Below are positions 7,950 through 16,969 of a stretch of 38,885 bases of DNA, piece by piece. The number at the start of each line of letters is the position of its first letter. The stretch's first letter is position 1. This DNA comes from Intrasporangium chromatireducens Q5-1 (GTDB lineage Bacteria > Actinomycetota > Actinomycetes > Actinomycetales > Dermatophilaceae): NCBI RefSeq assembly GCF_000576575.1, contig NZ_AWQS01000017.1:1-38885 (forward strand), written 5' to 3'. A program made the translations under genes and the position numbers. Below the pieces are notes generated by a model, which was given only the letters and a program-made list of their open reading frames with translations, had not been told where the DNA came from and searched no databases.

Positions 7950-9347
7950 ATGACCACCAGCACCGTCGCCCGCTCCAAGGGCGAGTGGCTCGAGGCGTGG
8001 GACCCGGAGAACGAGCAGACGTGGGACAAAGGTCTCGCCTGGCGCACCCTCTGGATCACCACCTTCAGCCTGACGATGTGCTTCGTCGCCTGGTTCCTGC
8101 CCAGCGCGATCGTCCCGAAGCTCAACCCGATCGGCTACAGCTTCACCCAGTCGCAGCTCTACTGGCTCGCCTCGATCCCCGGCCTCGCCGCGGGTCTGCT
8201 CCGCATCGTGTGGATGGTGTTGCCCCCGATCATGGGCACCCGCAAGATGGTGACGCTGACCTCGCTGCTCCTCATCGCCCCGATCCTCGGCTGGGGCGTC
8301 CGGGTGCAGAGCCCGACCGCGCCCTACTGGGAGCTGCTCACCCTCGCCTTCCTGTCCGGTATCGGTGGCGGTGCCTTCTCGGGCTTCATGCCGTCCACGT
8401 CCTACTTCTTCCCAAAGCGACTCCAGGGCACTGCCCTCGGCCTGCAGGCGGGCATCGGCAACTTCGGCGTCTCGCTTGTCCAGCTCCTCACGCCATGGCT
8501 GATCGGCTTCGGCATGGTCGGCTTCCTCGGCGGTTCGCAGCTGCTCACCTTCCCGGGCAAGCCCGCGCAGGAGGTGTGGTACCAGAACGCGGCGTTCGTC
8601 TGGATCCCACTGCTCGTCATCGTCGCGGCGGTCGCCTGGATGTTCCTCAAGTCCGTCCCCGTCAAGGCGAACATCAAGCAGCAGTTCGACATCTTCCGCA
8701 ACCAGGACACCTGGTGGATGACGGTGCTCTACATCATGACCTTCGGCACCTTCTCCGGCCTGTCCGCCCAGTTCGGCCTGCTCATGGCCAACCTCTACGG
8801 GATCGGCAACAAGGAGATCGTGTCGGGGTCGGGTGCCACCGCCAAGCTCCTCATCGAGGGCTATGCGCCCCCTGACGTCGTCAAGTACGTCTTCCTCGGC
8901 CCGCTCGTCGGCGCCGGCGCCCGGGTCGTCTTCTCACCGCTGACCGACCGGATGGGTGGCGCCAAGTGGTCCCTCGTGTCGGGTGTCGGCGTCGTCGCCT
9001 CGATCATCTACACGATCCCGGCCCTCAGCCCGGACACGTCCTCGGCCGCGACGCTCCACTCGGGCTTCAACCAGTTCCTCTGGGGGATGCTGGCGATCTT
9101 CTTCTTCTCGGGCATCGGCAACGCCTCGACGTTCAAGCAGATGCCGATGATCTTCGAGCGCCGCCAGGCCGGTGGCGTCATCGGCTGGACCGCCGCGATC
9201 GCCGCCTTCGGCCCGTTCCTCTTCGGAGTCGGCCTGACGATCATGAGCCCGACGCTGTTCTACATCATCGGCATCGTCTGGGCGGTCATGTGCATCGTGA
9301 TCACCTGGGTGCGCTACGCCCGGCCCTCGGCGCCGAAGCCCAGCTGA
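7950..9347 (+). CDS. narK: Nitrate/nitrite transporter NarK (MFS)
   Basis: NarK is a major-facilitator transporter that brings in nitrate and/or exports nitrite, feeding the nitrate reductase encoded on the other strand. The 465-residue protein is almost entirely membrane helices and has the Gly-rich nitrate-signature type stretches typical of the family (LSGIGGGAFSGFMPSTSYFFP near residues 131-151 and FFFSGIGNASTFKQMP near 384-399). ATG 7950 is preceded by GGAGG with 8-nt spacing. It is divergent from the nar operon and is followed by a strong terminator, so it is probably a single-gene transcript under shared nitrate/oxygen/NO control. Confidence 0.95.
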   Translation: MTTSTVARSKGEWLEAWDPENEQTWDKGLAWRTLWITTFSLTMCFVAWFLPSAIVPKLNPIGYSFTQSQLYWLASIPGLAAGLLRIVWMVLPPIMGTRKMVTLTSLLLIAPILGWGVRVQSPTAPYWELLTLAFLSGIGGGAFSGFMPSTSYFFPKRLQGTALGLQAGIGNFGVSLVQLLTPWLIGFGMVGFLGGSQLLTFPGKPAQEVWYQNAAFVWIPLLVIVAAVAWMFLKSVPVKANIKQQFDIFRNQDTWWMTVLYIMTFGTFSGLSAQFGLLMANLYGIGNKEIVSGSGATAKLLIEGYAPPDVVKYVFLGPLVGAGARVVFSPLTDRMGGAKWSLVSGVGVVASIIYTIPALSPDTSSAATLHSGFNQFLWGMLAIFFFSGIGNASTFKQMPMIFERRQAGGVIGWTAAIAAFGPFLFGVGLTIMSPTLFYIIGIVWAVMCIVITWVRYARPSAPKPS

Positions 9348-9354
9348 GCCAGTC

Positions 9355-9378
9355 CCCCGGCAGCATGCGCTGCCGGGG
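9355..9378 (+). terminator. Rho-independent-type hairpin after narK
   Basis: CCCCGGCAGC (9355-9364) pairs with GCTGCCGGGG (9369-9378) across a 4-nt loop, starting 8 nt after the narK stop. It lacks a long T-run, as is common in high-GC actinobacteria. A lone copy of the 10-mer motif follows at once. Confidence 0.8.
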
Positions 9379-9380
9379 AG

Positions 9381-9390
9381 AGCGGCATAC
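9381..9390. repeat. Single copy of AGCGGCATAC between narK and pntA
   Basis: This exact copy of the window-wide 10-mer lies 2 nt after the narK terminator stem and is unpaired. It may be a decayed half of the paired form seen elsewhere. Confidence 0.8.
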
Positions 9391-9488
9391 GTCTCATTTG
9401 ACCGCTCGAGTATGGAATGTGTGTGAGGGGTGCTCTAGGTTCACAGAGGCAGCCCTGGTCGAAAGTGCCTGCAATGGAGGAGAGCATC

Positions 9489-11054
9489 GTGCAGATCGGG
9501 ATCCCCCGGGAGTCACACCCGCGTGAGCGGCGGGTGGCCGCGACCCCCAAGACGGTGGGTCAGCTCGTGGCACTCGGCTACGACGTGGTCATCGAGTCGG
9601 GGGCGGGCCACGCGGCCAGCTTCGACGACCCCGCGTACGCGGTGGCCGGCGCCCGTGTCGTTGACCGGGAGGCGGTGTGGCGCTCGGACATCGTCCACAA
9701 GATCAACCCGCCGACGGACGAGGAGATCGGGCTGCTGCGGCCCGGCACCGTGCTGGTGGGGCTGATGGCACCGGCGCTGGACCCGGACCTCGTCGAGAAG
9801 CTGCGGGCGGCCGGTGTCACCGGGATGGCCATGGACGCCGTGCCCCGGATCAGCCGCGCCCAGTCCCTGGACGTCCTCTCCTCGATGGCCAACATCGCCG
9901 GCTACCGGGCGGTCGTCGAGGCGGCGCACGAGTTCGGGTCCTTCTTCACCGGCCAGGTGACGGCGGCCGGCAAGGTGCCCCCGGCGAAGGTGCTCGTGGC
10001 CGGCGCCGGCGTGGCAGGTCTTGCGGCGATCGGCACGGCGCGCTCGCTCGGTGCGATCGTGCGCGCCACGGACGCCCGGGCGGAGGTGGCCGAGCAGGTC
10101 GAGTCGATGGGGGCCGAGTTCCTCGCCGTCGAGCTGCCGACGGAGCAGACCGGTCCGAGTGCCTCCGGCTACGCGAAGGAGATGGGCGAGGAGTACAACC
10201 GTCGCGCCGCCGAGCTCTACGCCTCCCAGCTGCCCGACATCGACATCGTCGTCACCACGGCGCTGATCCCGGGCAAGCCGGCCCCGCGCCTGATCACCGC
10301 CGAGATGGTCGGCTCGATGAAGCCCGGCTCGGTCATCGTCGACATGGCGGCCGCGAACGGCGGCAACGTCGAGGGGTCCGTCGCCGACGAGCTGGTCGTG
10401 ACCGACACCGGCGTGAAGATCATCGGCTACACCGACCTGGCCGGGCGGCTGCCCACCCAGGCGAGCCAGCTCTACGGCACCAACCTCGTCAACCTGATGA
10501 AGCTGCTGACGCCCGGCAAGGACGGGCAGCTCGTCCTCGACTTCGACGACGTGGTGCAGCGCAACATGACCGTCGCCCGGGACGGGGAGCTGCTGTGGCC
10601 CCCGCCGCCGATCCAGGTCAGCGCCGCTCCGGCGCCGGTGCCGGCCGGGCCGCCGCCACCGAAGGAGGTCGCCAAGGCCGAGTCGACGGGCCCGCGGGAC
10701 CTGACCCGGCGGCACGTCTACATGGCCGTCGCCGCGGTCGTCTTCCTCGGGATCACGGCACTGTCGAAGGGGACGTTCCTCGCCCCGTTCACGGTGTTCG
10801 CGCTCGCGGTCGTGATCGGGTTCTACGTCATCGGCAACGTCGCCCACGCGCTGCACACGCCGCTGATGTCGGTCACCAACGCGATCAGCGGGATCATCAT
10901 CGTCGGCGCGCTCCTGCAGCTGGGCGCGTCCGGGGTCGCCTCGACCGGTGCGGTGGCGGTGCTCGCCTTCGTCGCGACGCTCGTGGCGAGCATCAACATC
11001 TTCGGCGGCTTCACCGTGACCCGCCGCATGCTGACCATGTTCCGGAAGGGCTGA
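9489..11054 (+). CDS. pntA: NAD(P) transhydrogenase subunit alpha PntA
   Basis: PntA is the NAD(H)-binding half of the proton-translocating transhydrogenase, which uses the proton gradient to reduce NADP+ with NADH. The 521-residue product is the full-length E. coli-like form: a soluble dI domain (MQIGIPRE start, dinucleotide-binding stretch [20 protein letters not shown]) joined by a Pro-rich linker near residue 380-400 to about four C-terminal helices. Many bacteria split this into two genes; here it is one. I chose GTG 9489 because AGGAG sits 6 nt upstream; ATG 9474 lies within that ribosome-binding site. It is 7 nt from pntB. Confidence 0.94.
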   Translation: MQIGIPRESHPRERRVAATPKTVGQLVALGYDVVIESGAGHAASFDDPAYAVAGARVVDREAVWRSDIVHKINPPTDEEIGLLRPGTVLVGLMAPALDPDLVEKLRAAGVTGMAMDAVPRISRAQSLDVLSSMANIAGYRAVVEAAHEFGSFFTGQVTAAGKVPPAKVLVAGAGVAGLAAIGTARSLGAIVRATDARAEVAEQVESMGAEFLAVELPTEQTGPSASGYAKEMGEEYNRRAAELYASQLPDIDIVVTTALIPGKPAPRLITAEMVGSMKPGSVIVDMAAANGGNVEGSVADELVVTDTGVKIIGYTDLAGRLPTQASQLYGTNLVNLMKLLTPGKDGQLVLDFDDVVQRNMTVARDGELLWPPPPIQVSAAPAPVPAGPPPPKEVAKAESTGPRDLTRRHVYMAVAAVVFLGITALSKGTFLAPFTVFALAVVIGFYVIGNVAHALHTPLMSVTNAISGIIIVGALLQLGASGVASTGAVAVLAFVATLVASINIFGGFTVTRRMLTMFRKG

Positions 11055-11061
11055 GCCACCG

Positions 11062-12492
11062 ATGAGCACTGACATCGCCCTCGTCGGCGGCGCCTACCTG
11101 GTCGCCGCGATCCTGTTCATCCTCAGCCTGGCCGGCCTGTCCAGGCACGAGAGCGCCAAGCAGGGCAACACGTACGGCATCGTCGGCATGGTCATCGCCC
11201 TCGCCGCGACGCTGTGGCTCGCCGGGCAGGCGGCCGGCCTGCCGCAGTGGGCCGCGATCCTCGTCGCCATGGCGATCGGAGCCGTCGTGGGGATCCGGCT
11301 CGCCGTCCGGGTCGAGATGACGGGGATGCCCGAGCTCATCGCGATGCTGCACAGCTTCGTCGGCCTGGCCGCCGTGCTCGTGGGCTACAACACCTACCTC
11401 GTGTCGAGCGGCTCCCAGCCCGGTGCCCTCACCGCGCTCGCGGTGGGAGCCACCTCGGGCGGGGAGGACGCGGTCCACCTGGTCGAGATCTTCCTCGGCG
11501 TGTTCATCGGTGCGGTGACCTTCACCGGCTCGATCGTCGCCTTCCTCAAGCTGTCGGCGAAGATCTCGAGCCGACCCCTGATGCTGCCGGCCCGGCACTG
11601 GCTCAACCTCGCCGCGGTGGTGGCCTCGCTCGGCCTGATGGTCTGGTTCGTCGTGGCGCCGTCGCTCGTGCCGCTCGTCGCCATGACGGTGATCGCCCTC
11701 GCGTTCGGCTGGCACCTCGTCGCCTCGATCGGCGGCGGCGACATGCCGGTCGTCATCTCGATGCTCAACAGCTACTCCGGCTGGGCGGCCGCCGCGGCGG
11801 GCTTCATGCTCAGCAACGACCTGCTCATCGTGACCGGCGCCCTCGTCGGCTCCTCCGGTGCCTACCTGTCCTACATCATGTGCCAGGCGATGAACCGGTC
11901 GTTCATCTCGGTCATCGCGGGCGGGTTCGGCTCGGACGGCGCGGTCACGGGTCCCGAGGTCGACTACGGCGAGCACCGGGAGACGACCGCGGAGGAGGTC
12001 GCCGACCTGCTCAAGGCGGCCCGTTCGGTCGTCATCACCCCGGGCTACGGGATGGCTGTCGCCCAGGCGCAGTACCCCGTCGCGGACCTCACCGCGAAGC
12101 TGCGCGAGCGGGGCGTCGAGGTCCGCTTCGGGATCCACCCCGTCGCCGGTCGGCTGCCCGGGCACATGAACGTGCTGCTCGCCGAGGCCAAGGTGCCCTA
12201 CGACATCGTCCTCGAGATGGACGAGATCAACGAGGACTTCCCCGACACCGATGTCGTGCTCGTCATCGGCGCGAACGACACCGTGAACCCGGCCGCGATG
12301 GACGACCCCAGCAGCCCCATCGCCGGCATGCCGGTCCTCGAGGTGTGGAACGCCAAGGAGGTCATCGTCTTCAAGCGGTCCATGGCCGCCGGCTACGCGG
12401 GCGTGCAGAACCCGCTCTTCTTCCGGGACAACACGGCGATGCTCTTCGGCGACGCCAAGGACCGGGTCGAGGACATCATCAAGGCACTCTGA
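11062..12492 (+). CDS. pntB: NAD(P) transhydrogenase subunit beta PntB
   Basis: PntB supplies most of the membrane domain (about nine helices, residues 1-265) and the cytoplasmic NADP(H)-binding dIII domain (about residues 300-476). [16 protein letters not shown] and [12 protein letters not shown] are the recognisable dIII nucleotide-binding segments. The 476-residue length matches the family. It follows pntA by 7 nt and shares its transcript. With PntA it forms the complex in the cytoplasmic membrane that supplies NADPH. Confidence 0.95.
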   Translation: MSTDIALVGGAYLVAAILFILSLAGLSRHESAKQGNTYGIVGMVIALAATLWLAGQAAGLPQWAAILVAMAIGAVVGIRLAVRVEMTGMPELIAMLHSFVGLAAVLVGYNTYLVSSGSQPGALTALAVGATSGGEDAVHLVEIFLGVFIGAVTFTGSIVAFLKLSAKISSRPLMLPARHWLNLAAVVASLGLMVWFVVAPSLVPLVAMTVIALAFGWHLVASIGGGDMPVVISMLNSYSGWAAAAAGFMLSNDLLIVTGALVGSSGAYLSYIMCQAMNRSFISVIAGGFGSDGAVTGPEVDYGEHRETTAEEVADLLKAARSVVITPGYGMAVAQAQYPVADLTAKLRERGVEVRFGIHPVAGRLPGHMNVLLAEAKVPYDIVLEMDEINEDFPDTDVVLVIGANDTVNPAAMDDPSSPIAGMPVLEVWNAKEVIVFKRSMAAGYAGVQNPLFFRDNTAMLFGDAKDRVEDIIKAL

Positions 12493-12554
12493 CCAGCGGC
12501 CCGGGACACGCGCCGTACTGCATTTGCATGATGTGATCCCGGGGCCGCCCCACT

Positions 12555-12560
12555 TACCGT
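12555..12560 (+). promoter_or_regulatory. -10 element TACCGT of a probable leaderless transcript
   Basis: TACCGT fits the TANNNT -10 and is followed by 6 nt and then ATG at 12567, the geometry of leaderless actinobacterial genes. There is no Shine-Dalgarno before either of the two adjacent ATGs, which supports the second one as start. Confidence 0.45.
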
Positions 12561-12566
12561 CGAATG

Positions 12567-14846
12567 ATGGCAGCTCGAGGGTGGGGCCGAAGGTTGGCGC
12601 TGTGGTCCGCGGCGGCTGTGGCCTCCGCCGTGGCAATCGTGGGCGGCGCCGGAGCGGCGCCAGCGGCCAGTACGACGATCTACGTCGACAAGACCATGTC
12701 GTCCTGTTCCGACACCGGGCCCGCAACGAGCACGACGCCGCTGTGCACGATCGCCCAGGCGATGAAGCGGCTCACGGCCGGCGCGACGGTGGAGATCGGG
12801 AACGGGACCTATGCCGAGACGGTCACCCCGCCGGTGGGTGGCACCGCGTCCGCACCGATCACGATCACCGCCTGGTCGGGCCGCATGCCGGTCGTCGGCA
12901 CGGGCGCGTCGTACGGCGTCGTGCTGTCGGGCTGGAGCTACCTGACGGTCTCCGGGCTGACCATCTCGGGAACGGTCCACGAGGGCATCTACGTCATCGG
13001 TGGTAGCCACAACACCGTCTCGAACAACGAGGTCACCCTCGCCGGCAACCCCGTGAGCGGACAGACGGCCTCGGGCATCCGGCTGACCAACACGGCCGAC
13101 GCGACCGTCACCGGGAACAACACGCATGACAACAGTGACAGCGGCATCTACCTGACGGGCAGCACGACCCGGGCGCTGGTGGCCCGCAACGTGTCGAGCG
13201 CGAACGCCCGCCAGTACCAGCGCAACGCCAATGGCATCAACGTCATTGCCGCCGGGAACACCATCCTGGGCAACATCACCCACGACAACGAGGACTCGGG
13301 CATCCAGTTCTACCCCGGCGGGAACAACAACGTCGCCGTCGGCAACGTCACGTACAACAACGGCGACCACGGGATCGACGACTACAACGTCACGGGTGGG
13401 CGGATCACGGGCAACACCGTGTTCCGCAACTGCACGTCCGGCATCAACATCGAGGGCACGTCGGGCAACTACGTCGTGGAGAACAACATCGCCGTCGACA
13501 ACGCCGTCTACCCGGCCTACCAGGGCATCTCCTGCTCCCGCCGCGCGGGCAACATCGGCGTCTGGGACTCGGCGCCCGCGACGACCACGGTCGACCACAA
13601 CCTCGTCTGGCTCAGCAAGAGCGGGACACAGTACGTGTTCGGCTCGAAGTACACGTCGTTGTCCGCCATGCAGGCCGCCACTGGCCAGGAGCAGCACGGT
13701 GTCCAGGCGAACCCCCAGTTCGTCGACCCCGCCTCCTGGAACCTGCAGCTGCAGGAGGGCTCTGCTGCCATCGACCGGGGGGACTCCGGCGCGGCCGGCG
13801 AGCAGGCCAAGGACCTGCTCGGCAACGCCCGCGTCGATGACCCGAACGTGCCGAACACCTATGCCGAGGGCCCCCGGCTCTATGACGACCTCGGCGCCTA
13901 CGAGTTCCAGCCCAGCGTGACCCCGCCGCCACCCCCGCCACCGCCGCCGGCAGCGCCGACCGCGGTCCTCACCGTGACACCGTCGAGCGGCACCGCCCCT
14001 CTCACGGTCAAGGCAGATGCGTCCGGCTCGAGCGACCCCCAGGGCCAGACCCTGACCTACGGGTTCGACTTCGGTGACGGCACCTCGACCGGGCCGCAGT
14101 CCAGCCCGACCGCGAGCCACACCTACAGCGCTGCCGGCACCTTCACGGTGAGCGTCAGTGTCACCAACACCTCCGGGCTGACGAGCACGGCGACGCAGAG
14201 CGTCTCGGTGGCAGCGCCGCCGACGAGCAAGCCGACCTATGTCGGAGGGATCGCCAACAACTACTCGACCTCGACGCACACGTCGGGCTACATCACCGTC
14301 TACAAGTCGACCGGCGTGAAGGTCGGCGACCTCGTCGTGCTGACGCTCCAGCTGACCGGGACTGCGGCGAGCGGGACCGTGAGCGGGACGGACGCGGCTG
14401 GGAACGCCTACCAGGCGGTCTCCTCGGTGACCGACCCCTCCGGCGACCGGCTCGTCGTGCTCGCGGGGGTGGCGCAGCAACCGCTCGCGGTCGGCGACAA
14501 GATCACCGTGACGTTCCCCTCGGCGGCGACGTACCGGCTGAGCGGTGACGAGTACGCGGGGGTCAGCCGTGTCGACCAGACGGCCGCGGCCTCCGGCACG
14601 GGGACGTCCTTCTCGTCCGGCACCGCGCAGGCGAGCAGCGGCGGCGAGGTGGCGTTCGGCGCCGTCGCGACCTTCGCGGGCACCTCGAACCCGACGTGGT
14701 CGAGCGGGTGGAGCGGCATCGGGACGTACTCGGTCTCCGGTCGCTACCTGGCCAAGGCGCACCAGCTGCCGGCCTCGGGCGCCTACTCGGCCACGGGCAG
14801 CGCGACCGGCGCGTGGCTGGCCACGGTCGTGACGCTCGCTCCCTGA
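12567..14846 (+). CDS. Secreted parallel beta-helix protein with PKD domain
   Basis: The 759-residue product starts with a signal peptide (twin Arg, hydrophobic core, likely cut near APAAS at about residue 35). Residues about 60-430 are a right-handed beta-helix of the pectate-lyase-like/periplasmic copper-binding class, with many Asn-rich turns (GNNTHDNSDSGIYL, NNGDHGIDDYN). A run of nine prolines near residue 455 leads to a PKD domain (about 465-550, with FDFGDGTS and HTYSAAGTFTV), then a beta-rich C-terminal domain (about 555-759). No LPXTG or C-terminal anchor is seen. The class suggests polysaccharide binding or cleavage outside the cell, but no catalytic residues can be assigned. It stands alone with a strong terminator. 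Confidence 0.82.
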   Translation: MAARGWGRRLALWSAAAVASAVAIVGGAGAAPAASTTIYVDKTMSSCSDTGPATSTTPLCTIAQAMKRLTAGATVEIGNGTYAETVTPPVGGTASAPITITAWSGRMPVVGTGASYGVVLSGWSYLTVSGLTISGTVHEGIYVIGGSHNTVSNNEVTLAGNPVSGQTASGIRLTNTADATVTGNNTHDNSDSGIYLTGSTTRALVARNVSSANARQYQRNANGINVIAAGNTILGNITHDNEDSGIQFYPGGNNNVAVGNVTYNNGDHGIDDYNVTGGRITGNTVFRNCTSGINIEGTSGNYVVENNIAVDNAVYPAYQGISCSRRAGNIGVWDSAPATTTVDHNLVWLSKSGTQYVFGSKYTSLSAMQAATGQEQHGVQANPQFVDPASWNLQLQEGSAAIDRGDSGAAGEQAKDLLGNARVDDPNVPNTYAEGPRLYDDLGAYEFQPSVTPPPPPPPPPAAPTAVLTVTPSSGTAPLTVKADASGSSDPQGQTLTYGFDFGDGTSTGPQSSPTASHTYSAAGTFTVSVSVTNTSGLTSTATQSVSVAAPPTSKPTYVGGIANNYSTSTHTSGYITVYKSTGVKVGDLVVLTLQLTGTAASGTVSGTDAAGNAYQAVSSVTDPSGDRLVVLAGVAQQPLAVGDKITVTFPSAATYRLSGDEYAGVSRVDQTAAASGTGTSFSSGTAQASSGGEVAFGAVATFAGTSNPTWSSGWSGIGTYSVSGRYLAKAHQLPASGAYSATGSATGAWLATVVTLAP

Positions 14847-14862
14847 CTGACGGTCGTGCGCA

Positions 14863-14896
14863 GCGACGTTCCCGAGGCCACCCTCGGGAACGTCGC
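14863..14896 (+). terminator. 15-bp stem terminator after the beta-helix gene
   Basis: GCGACGTTCCCGAGG (14863-14877) and its exact complement (14882-14896) enclose a 4-nt loop, 16 nt after the stop. This is the strongest simple hairpin in the window outside the repeat family. Confidence 0.85.
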
Positions 14897-14916
14897 CGCT
14901 CGCGTAGAACGCACGA

Positions 14917-14982
14917 GGTATGCCGCTCACCCCGTCCCCGCGGGACCGCGCGGTCGCGACGCGGCTGGGACAGCGGCATACC
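14917..14982. repeat. Long-spacer inverted pair of the AGCGGCATAC repeat
   Basis: GGTATGCCGCT (14917-14927) and AGCGGCATACC (14972-14982) are exact 11-bp inverted arms separated by 44 nt of GC-rich sequence. It is the same motif as the compact palindromes at 16.9, 25.5 and 38.9 kb but with inserted spacer. It lies between two convergent genes. Confidence 0.85.
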
Positions 14983-14986
14983 GGCT

Positions 14987-15004
14987 GTTCCTTGGGACGA
15001 CCAT
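14987..15004. repeat. Left 18-bp inverted repeat flanking the DUF559 gene
   Basis: On the minus strand this reads ATGGTCGTCCCAAGGAAC, matching 17 of 18 bases of the copy at 16053-16070. The two lie in inverted orientation on both sides of the DUF559-type gene. Confidence 0.75.
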
Positions 15005-15032
15005 CAATGACCCCGCATGCGCGCCACCCCGT

Positions 15033-15932
15033 TTAGAGCGGCTGCGCTGCCTGAAAGGGGGTCGTTCGGCGGTACTGGACGGCCCGCTCGAACGCAGAGC
15101 GCAGCCAGGTCTGGCGCCGCATGGCCTGCTGGTGGGAGACGCGCAGGACGAGCCAGCCGTCGAGACCGAGCTCGGTGTAGCGGTGGCAGTCGATGTCGAT
15201 CTGTTGCCGCGAGGTGTGGTACTCGTAGCTGTCCGCCTCGACGACGATGCCGAGGGCGCCATCGACGAGGTCGGGATGGATCGTCCGGTCCGCTGAGCTG
15301 ATCGGCACCTGTGGGCGCAGGGCAAGCCCCGGCACGTCGAGGCTGACTGCGCGCACCACGGACTCGAACGGGTTCTCGGCGCGCGGATCGGCGTGGCGGG
15401 CCACGCGGAGCGCCGGTTGGCGGCCAGCGCGTTTGACCTGCGTCGCGGCGGCCAGCAGTTGGTCCCGGGTGACGTTGCCATTCCGCAGAGCGGAGTCGGC
15501 GATGGCGAGGGCTTCGTCGAAGGGCAGCCGCGTGGCGCAGTCGATCACGGTGCGGACCGGGTTTGTGACATGAGGGGCAGCAAGGTCCGAGGGCGTGAGA
15601 GCCCTCCAGCTGATGAGGCAGCGCTCACGCTCCGCCGGCGCGACCTTCCGTCCGCGGGGAACCGCGATCTCCGGTCGTGACGGCTGCGTCTTCAGGCGCC
15701 AGCCATGGAACGCCGCCGCGCTCCGTCCCATCATGACCGCTCGCAAGCGTCGTGCCGCACGGAGCCCGTCGTCGGCGGTCGCCAGGGCGTAGTGACCGCG
15801 ACCGTCGCGCATGATGTGGCCGTCCTCGACGGCGAGGCGGATCTCTCGAGCGGAGTACCAGCGACGCAGCTCGGCGCGCGTCGCCACGCCGCCGCGGGCG
15901 TCCAGGGTGCGGGCCACGGGGTGCATGGGCAT
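15033..15932 (-). CDS. AbiEi-like N-terminus plus DUF559 endonuclease-like protein
   Basis: The 299-residue protein has an N-terminal winged-helix region like the AbiEi antitoxin-domain family (HPVARTLDARGGVATRAELRR) and a C-terminal DUF559 domain of the PD-(D/E)XK nuclease fold, with ENPFES, HPDLVD and VVEADSYEYH as the likely acidic active-site elements. Such proteins are common in actinobacteria and their role is not established; DNA cleavage or repair is inferred from fold only. I chose ATG 15932 because GAGGG lies 8 nt before it; an upstream start at 15980 lacks a ribosome-binding site. The gene is flanked by 18-bp inverted repeats (14987-15004, 16053-16070). Confidence 0.78.
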   Translation of the reverse strand: MPMHPVARTLDARGGVATRAELRRWYSAREIRLAVEDGHIMRDGRGHYALATADDGLRAARRLRAVMMGRSAAAFHGWRLKTQPSRPEIAVPRGRKVAPAERERCLISWRALTPSDLAAPHVTNPVRTVIDCATRLPFDEALAIADSALRNGNVTRDQLLAAATQVKRAGRQPALRVARHADPRAENPFESVVRAVSLDVPGLALRPQVPISSADRTIHPDLVDGALGIVVEADSYEYHTSRQQIDIDCHRYTELGLDGWLVLRVSHQQAMRRQTWLRSAFERAVQYRRTTPFQAAQPL

Positions 15933-16052
15933 GGCGTTAACCCTCGCGGATCCGCCGATCATGCATCGATACGTGTCCACAGGTCCGCCGAACGACCACC
16001 AATCGGCGGTCGAGCACGAGGCCGTGCTCAGACGGGTATCGGCCGACGAAGG

Positions 16053-16070
16053 ATGGTCGTTCCAAGGAAC
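16053..16070. repeat. Right 18-bp inverted repeat flanking the DUF559 gene
   Basis: ATGGTCGTTCCAAGGAAC is the partner of 14987-15004. It contains the 14-bp palindrome CGTTCCAAGGAACG (16058-16071), so it could also fold or bind a dimer. Confidence 0.75.
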
Positions 16071-16113
16071 GTCAGCCGCGCGGACTGCTCGGGACCGCGT
16101 GGCCGGCGTCGGC

Positions 16114-16854
16114 TCAGTTGCCGCCGCCCACGCCGGGCCAGTAGGCGTTCGGGTCGAGCCGCGCGCCGAAGATCGCCTGCCCGACGCGGACGCAGGTGGC
16201 GCCGTGCTCGATGGCCAGCTCGTAGTCGCCCGACATCCCCATCGACAGCTCGTGCCAGCCCTCGCCGACGGACACGGCGTCGGCCTGCCGGAGCTGCTTT
16301 TGCAGAGCCACCATCCGGTGGAAGCACGCCGCCACCTTGTCCTCGTCGGACGAGAAGACGGCGAGCGTCATCAGGCCGCGCACCCGCAGCGCGTCGAACG
16401 CGGCGAGCTCCCGGGCAAACCCGACGACCTCCTCGGGGGGCAGCCCGAACTTGCTCTCCTCACCGGACGAGTTGACCTGGACGAGCACGTCGAGCCGGCG
16501 CCCCTCGCCCTGCAACCGCTTGTCGAGCTCCTTCGCGAGCCGGAGGGAGTCGAGCGCCTGGAACTCGCTCGCGAACTCGGCGACGAGCCGCGCCTTGTTG
16601 CGCTGCAGGTGCCCGATCACCGCCCACTCGATGCCGTCCAGCTCCCGGAGCCGACCCCACTTGTCGTAGGCCTCCTGGACCTTGTTCTCGCCGAAGCGCC
16701 GGTAGCCGGCGTCGTACGCGGCCGTGATCTTCTCGATCGACATCGTCTTGCTGACGGGCAGCAGCCGTACCGCGGCCGGGTCGCGGTCGGCACGGCGGCA
16801 CGCGGCGGCGATCCGGTCCTCGACGGCGCGCAGGTTGGCGGCGATGTCATCCAT
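16114..16854 (-). CDS. PLP homeostasis protein, YggS/PROSC family
   Basis: This protein binds pyridoxal phosphate and keeps cellular PLP and amino-acid pools balanced; it has the alanine-racemase-type barrel but no known enzyme activity. The 246-residue product has Lys36 in LPVSKTMS, the PLP Schiff-base lysine and the same number as in E. coli YggS, and the family segments FGENKVQE, HLQRNKA and LSMGMSGDYELAIEHG. ATG 16854 has no Shine-Dalgarno but TTGGCT ends 6 nt upstream, consistent with a leaderless start. In many actinobacteria this gene lies in the division cluster; here it is alone. The APC transporter gene upstream is separated by a palindrome. Confidence 0.93.
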   Translation of the reverse strand: MDDIAANLRAVEDRIAAACRRADRDPAAVRLLPVSKTMSIEKITAAYDAGYRRFGENKVQEAYDKWGRLRELDGIEWAVIGHLQRNKARLVAEFASEFQALDSLRLAKELDKRLQGEGRRLDVLVQVNSSGEESKFGLPPEEVVGFARELAAFDALRVRGLMTLAVFSSDEDKVAACFHRMVALQKQLRQADAVSVGEGWHELSMGMSGDYELAIEHGATCVRVGQAIFGARLDPNAYWPGVGGGN

Positions 16855-16913
16855 GCCGTCAGCCAAGCACACCTCGCTCGCACGTGGCGCTCGGGAGGGG
16901 GAGCCGGAGGAGT

Positions 16914-16945
16914 GGTATGCCGCTGAGCCGGCTCAGCGGCATACC
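16914..16945. repeat. 32-bp perfect palindrome, AGCGGCATAC family
   Basis: Two 16-bp arms, GGTATGCCGCTGAGCC and its exact complement, meet with no spacer. It lies 25 nt beyond the stop of the amino-acid permease, on that gene's downstream side, so it probably acts as its transcript end. Confidence 0.9.
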
Positions 16946-16969
16946 GCTCCCTCGTGGGTGGGCTGGGAC

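Noticed and set aside
15060-15997. Nested 13-bp inverted pair as transposon ends
   Set aside because: One arm lies inside the DUF559 coding end and there is no transposase or target duplication; kept only as supporting detail in the cassette finding.
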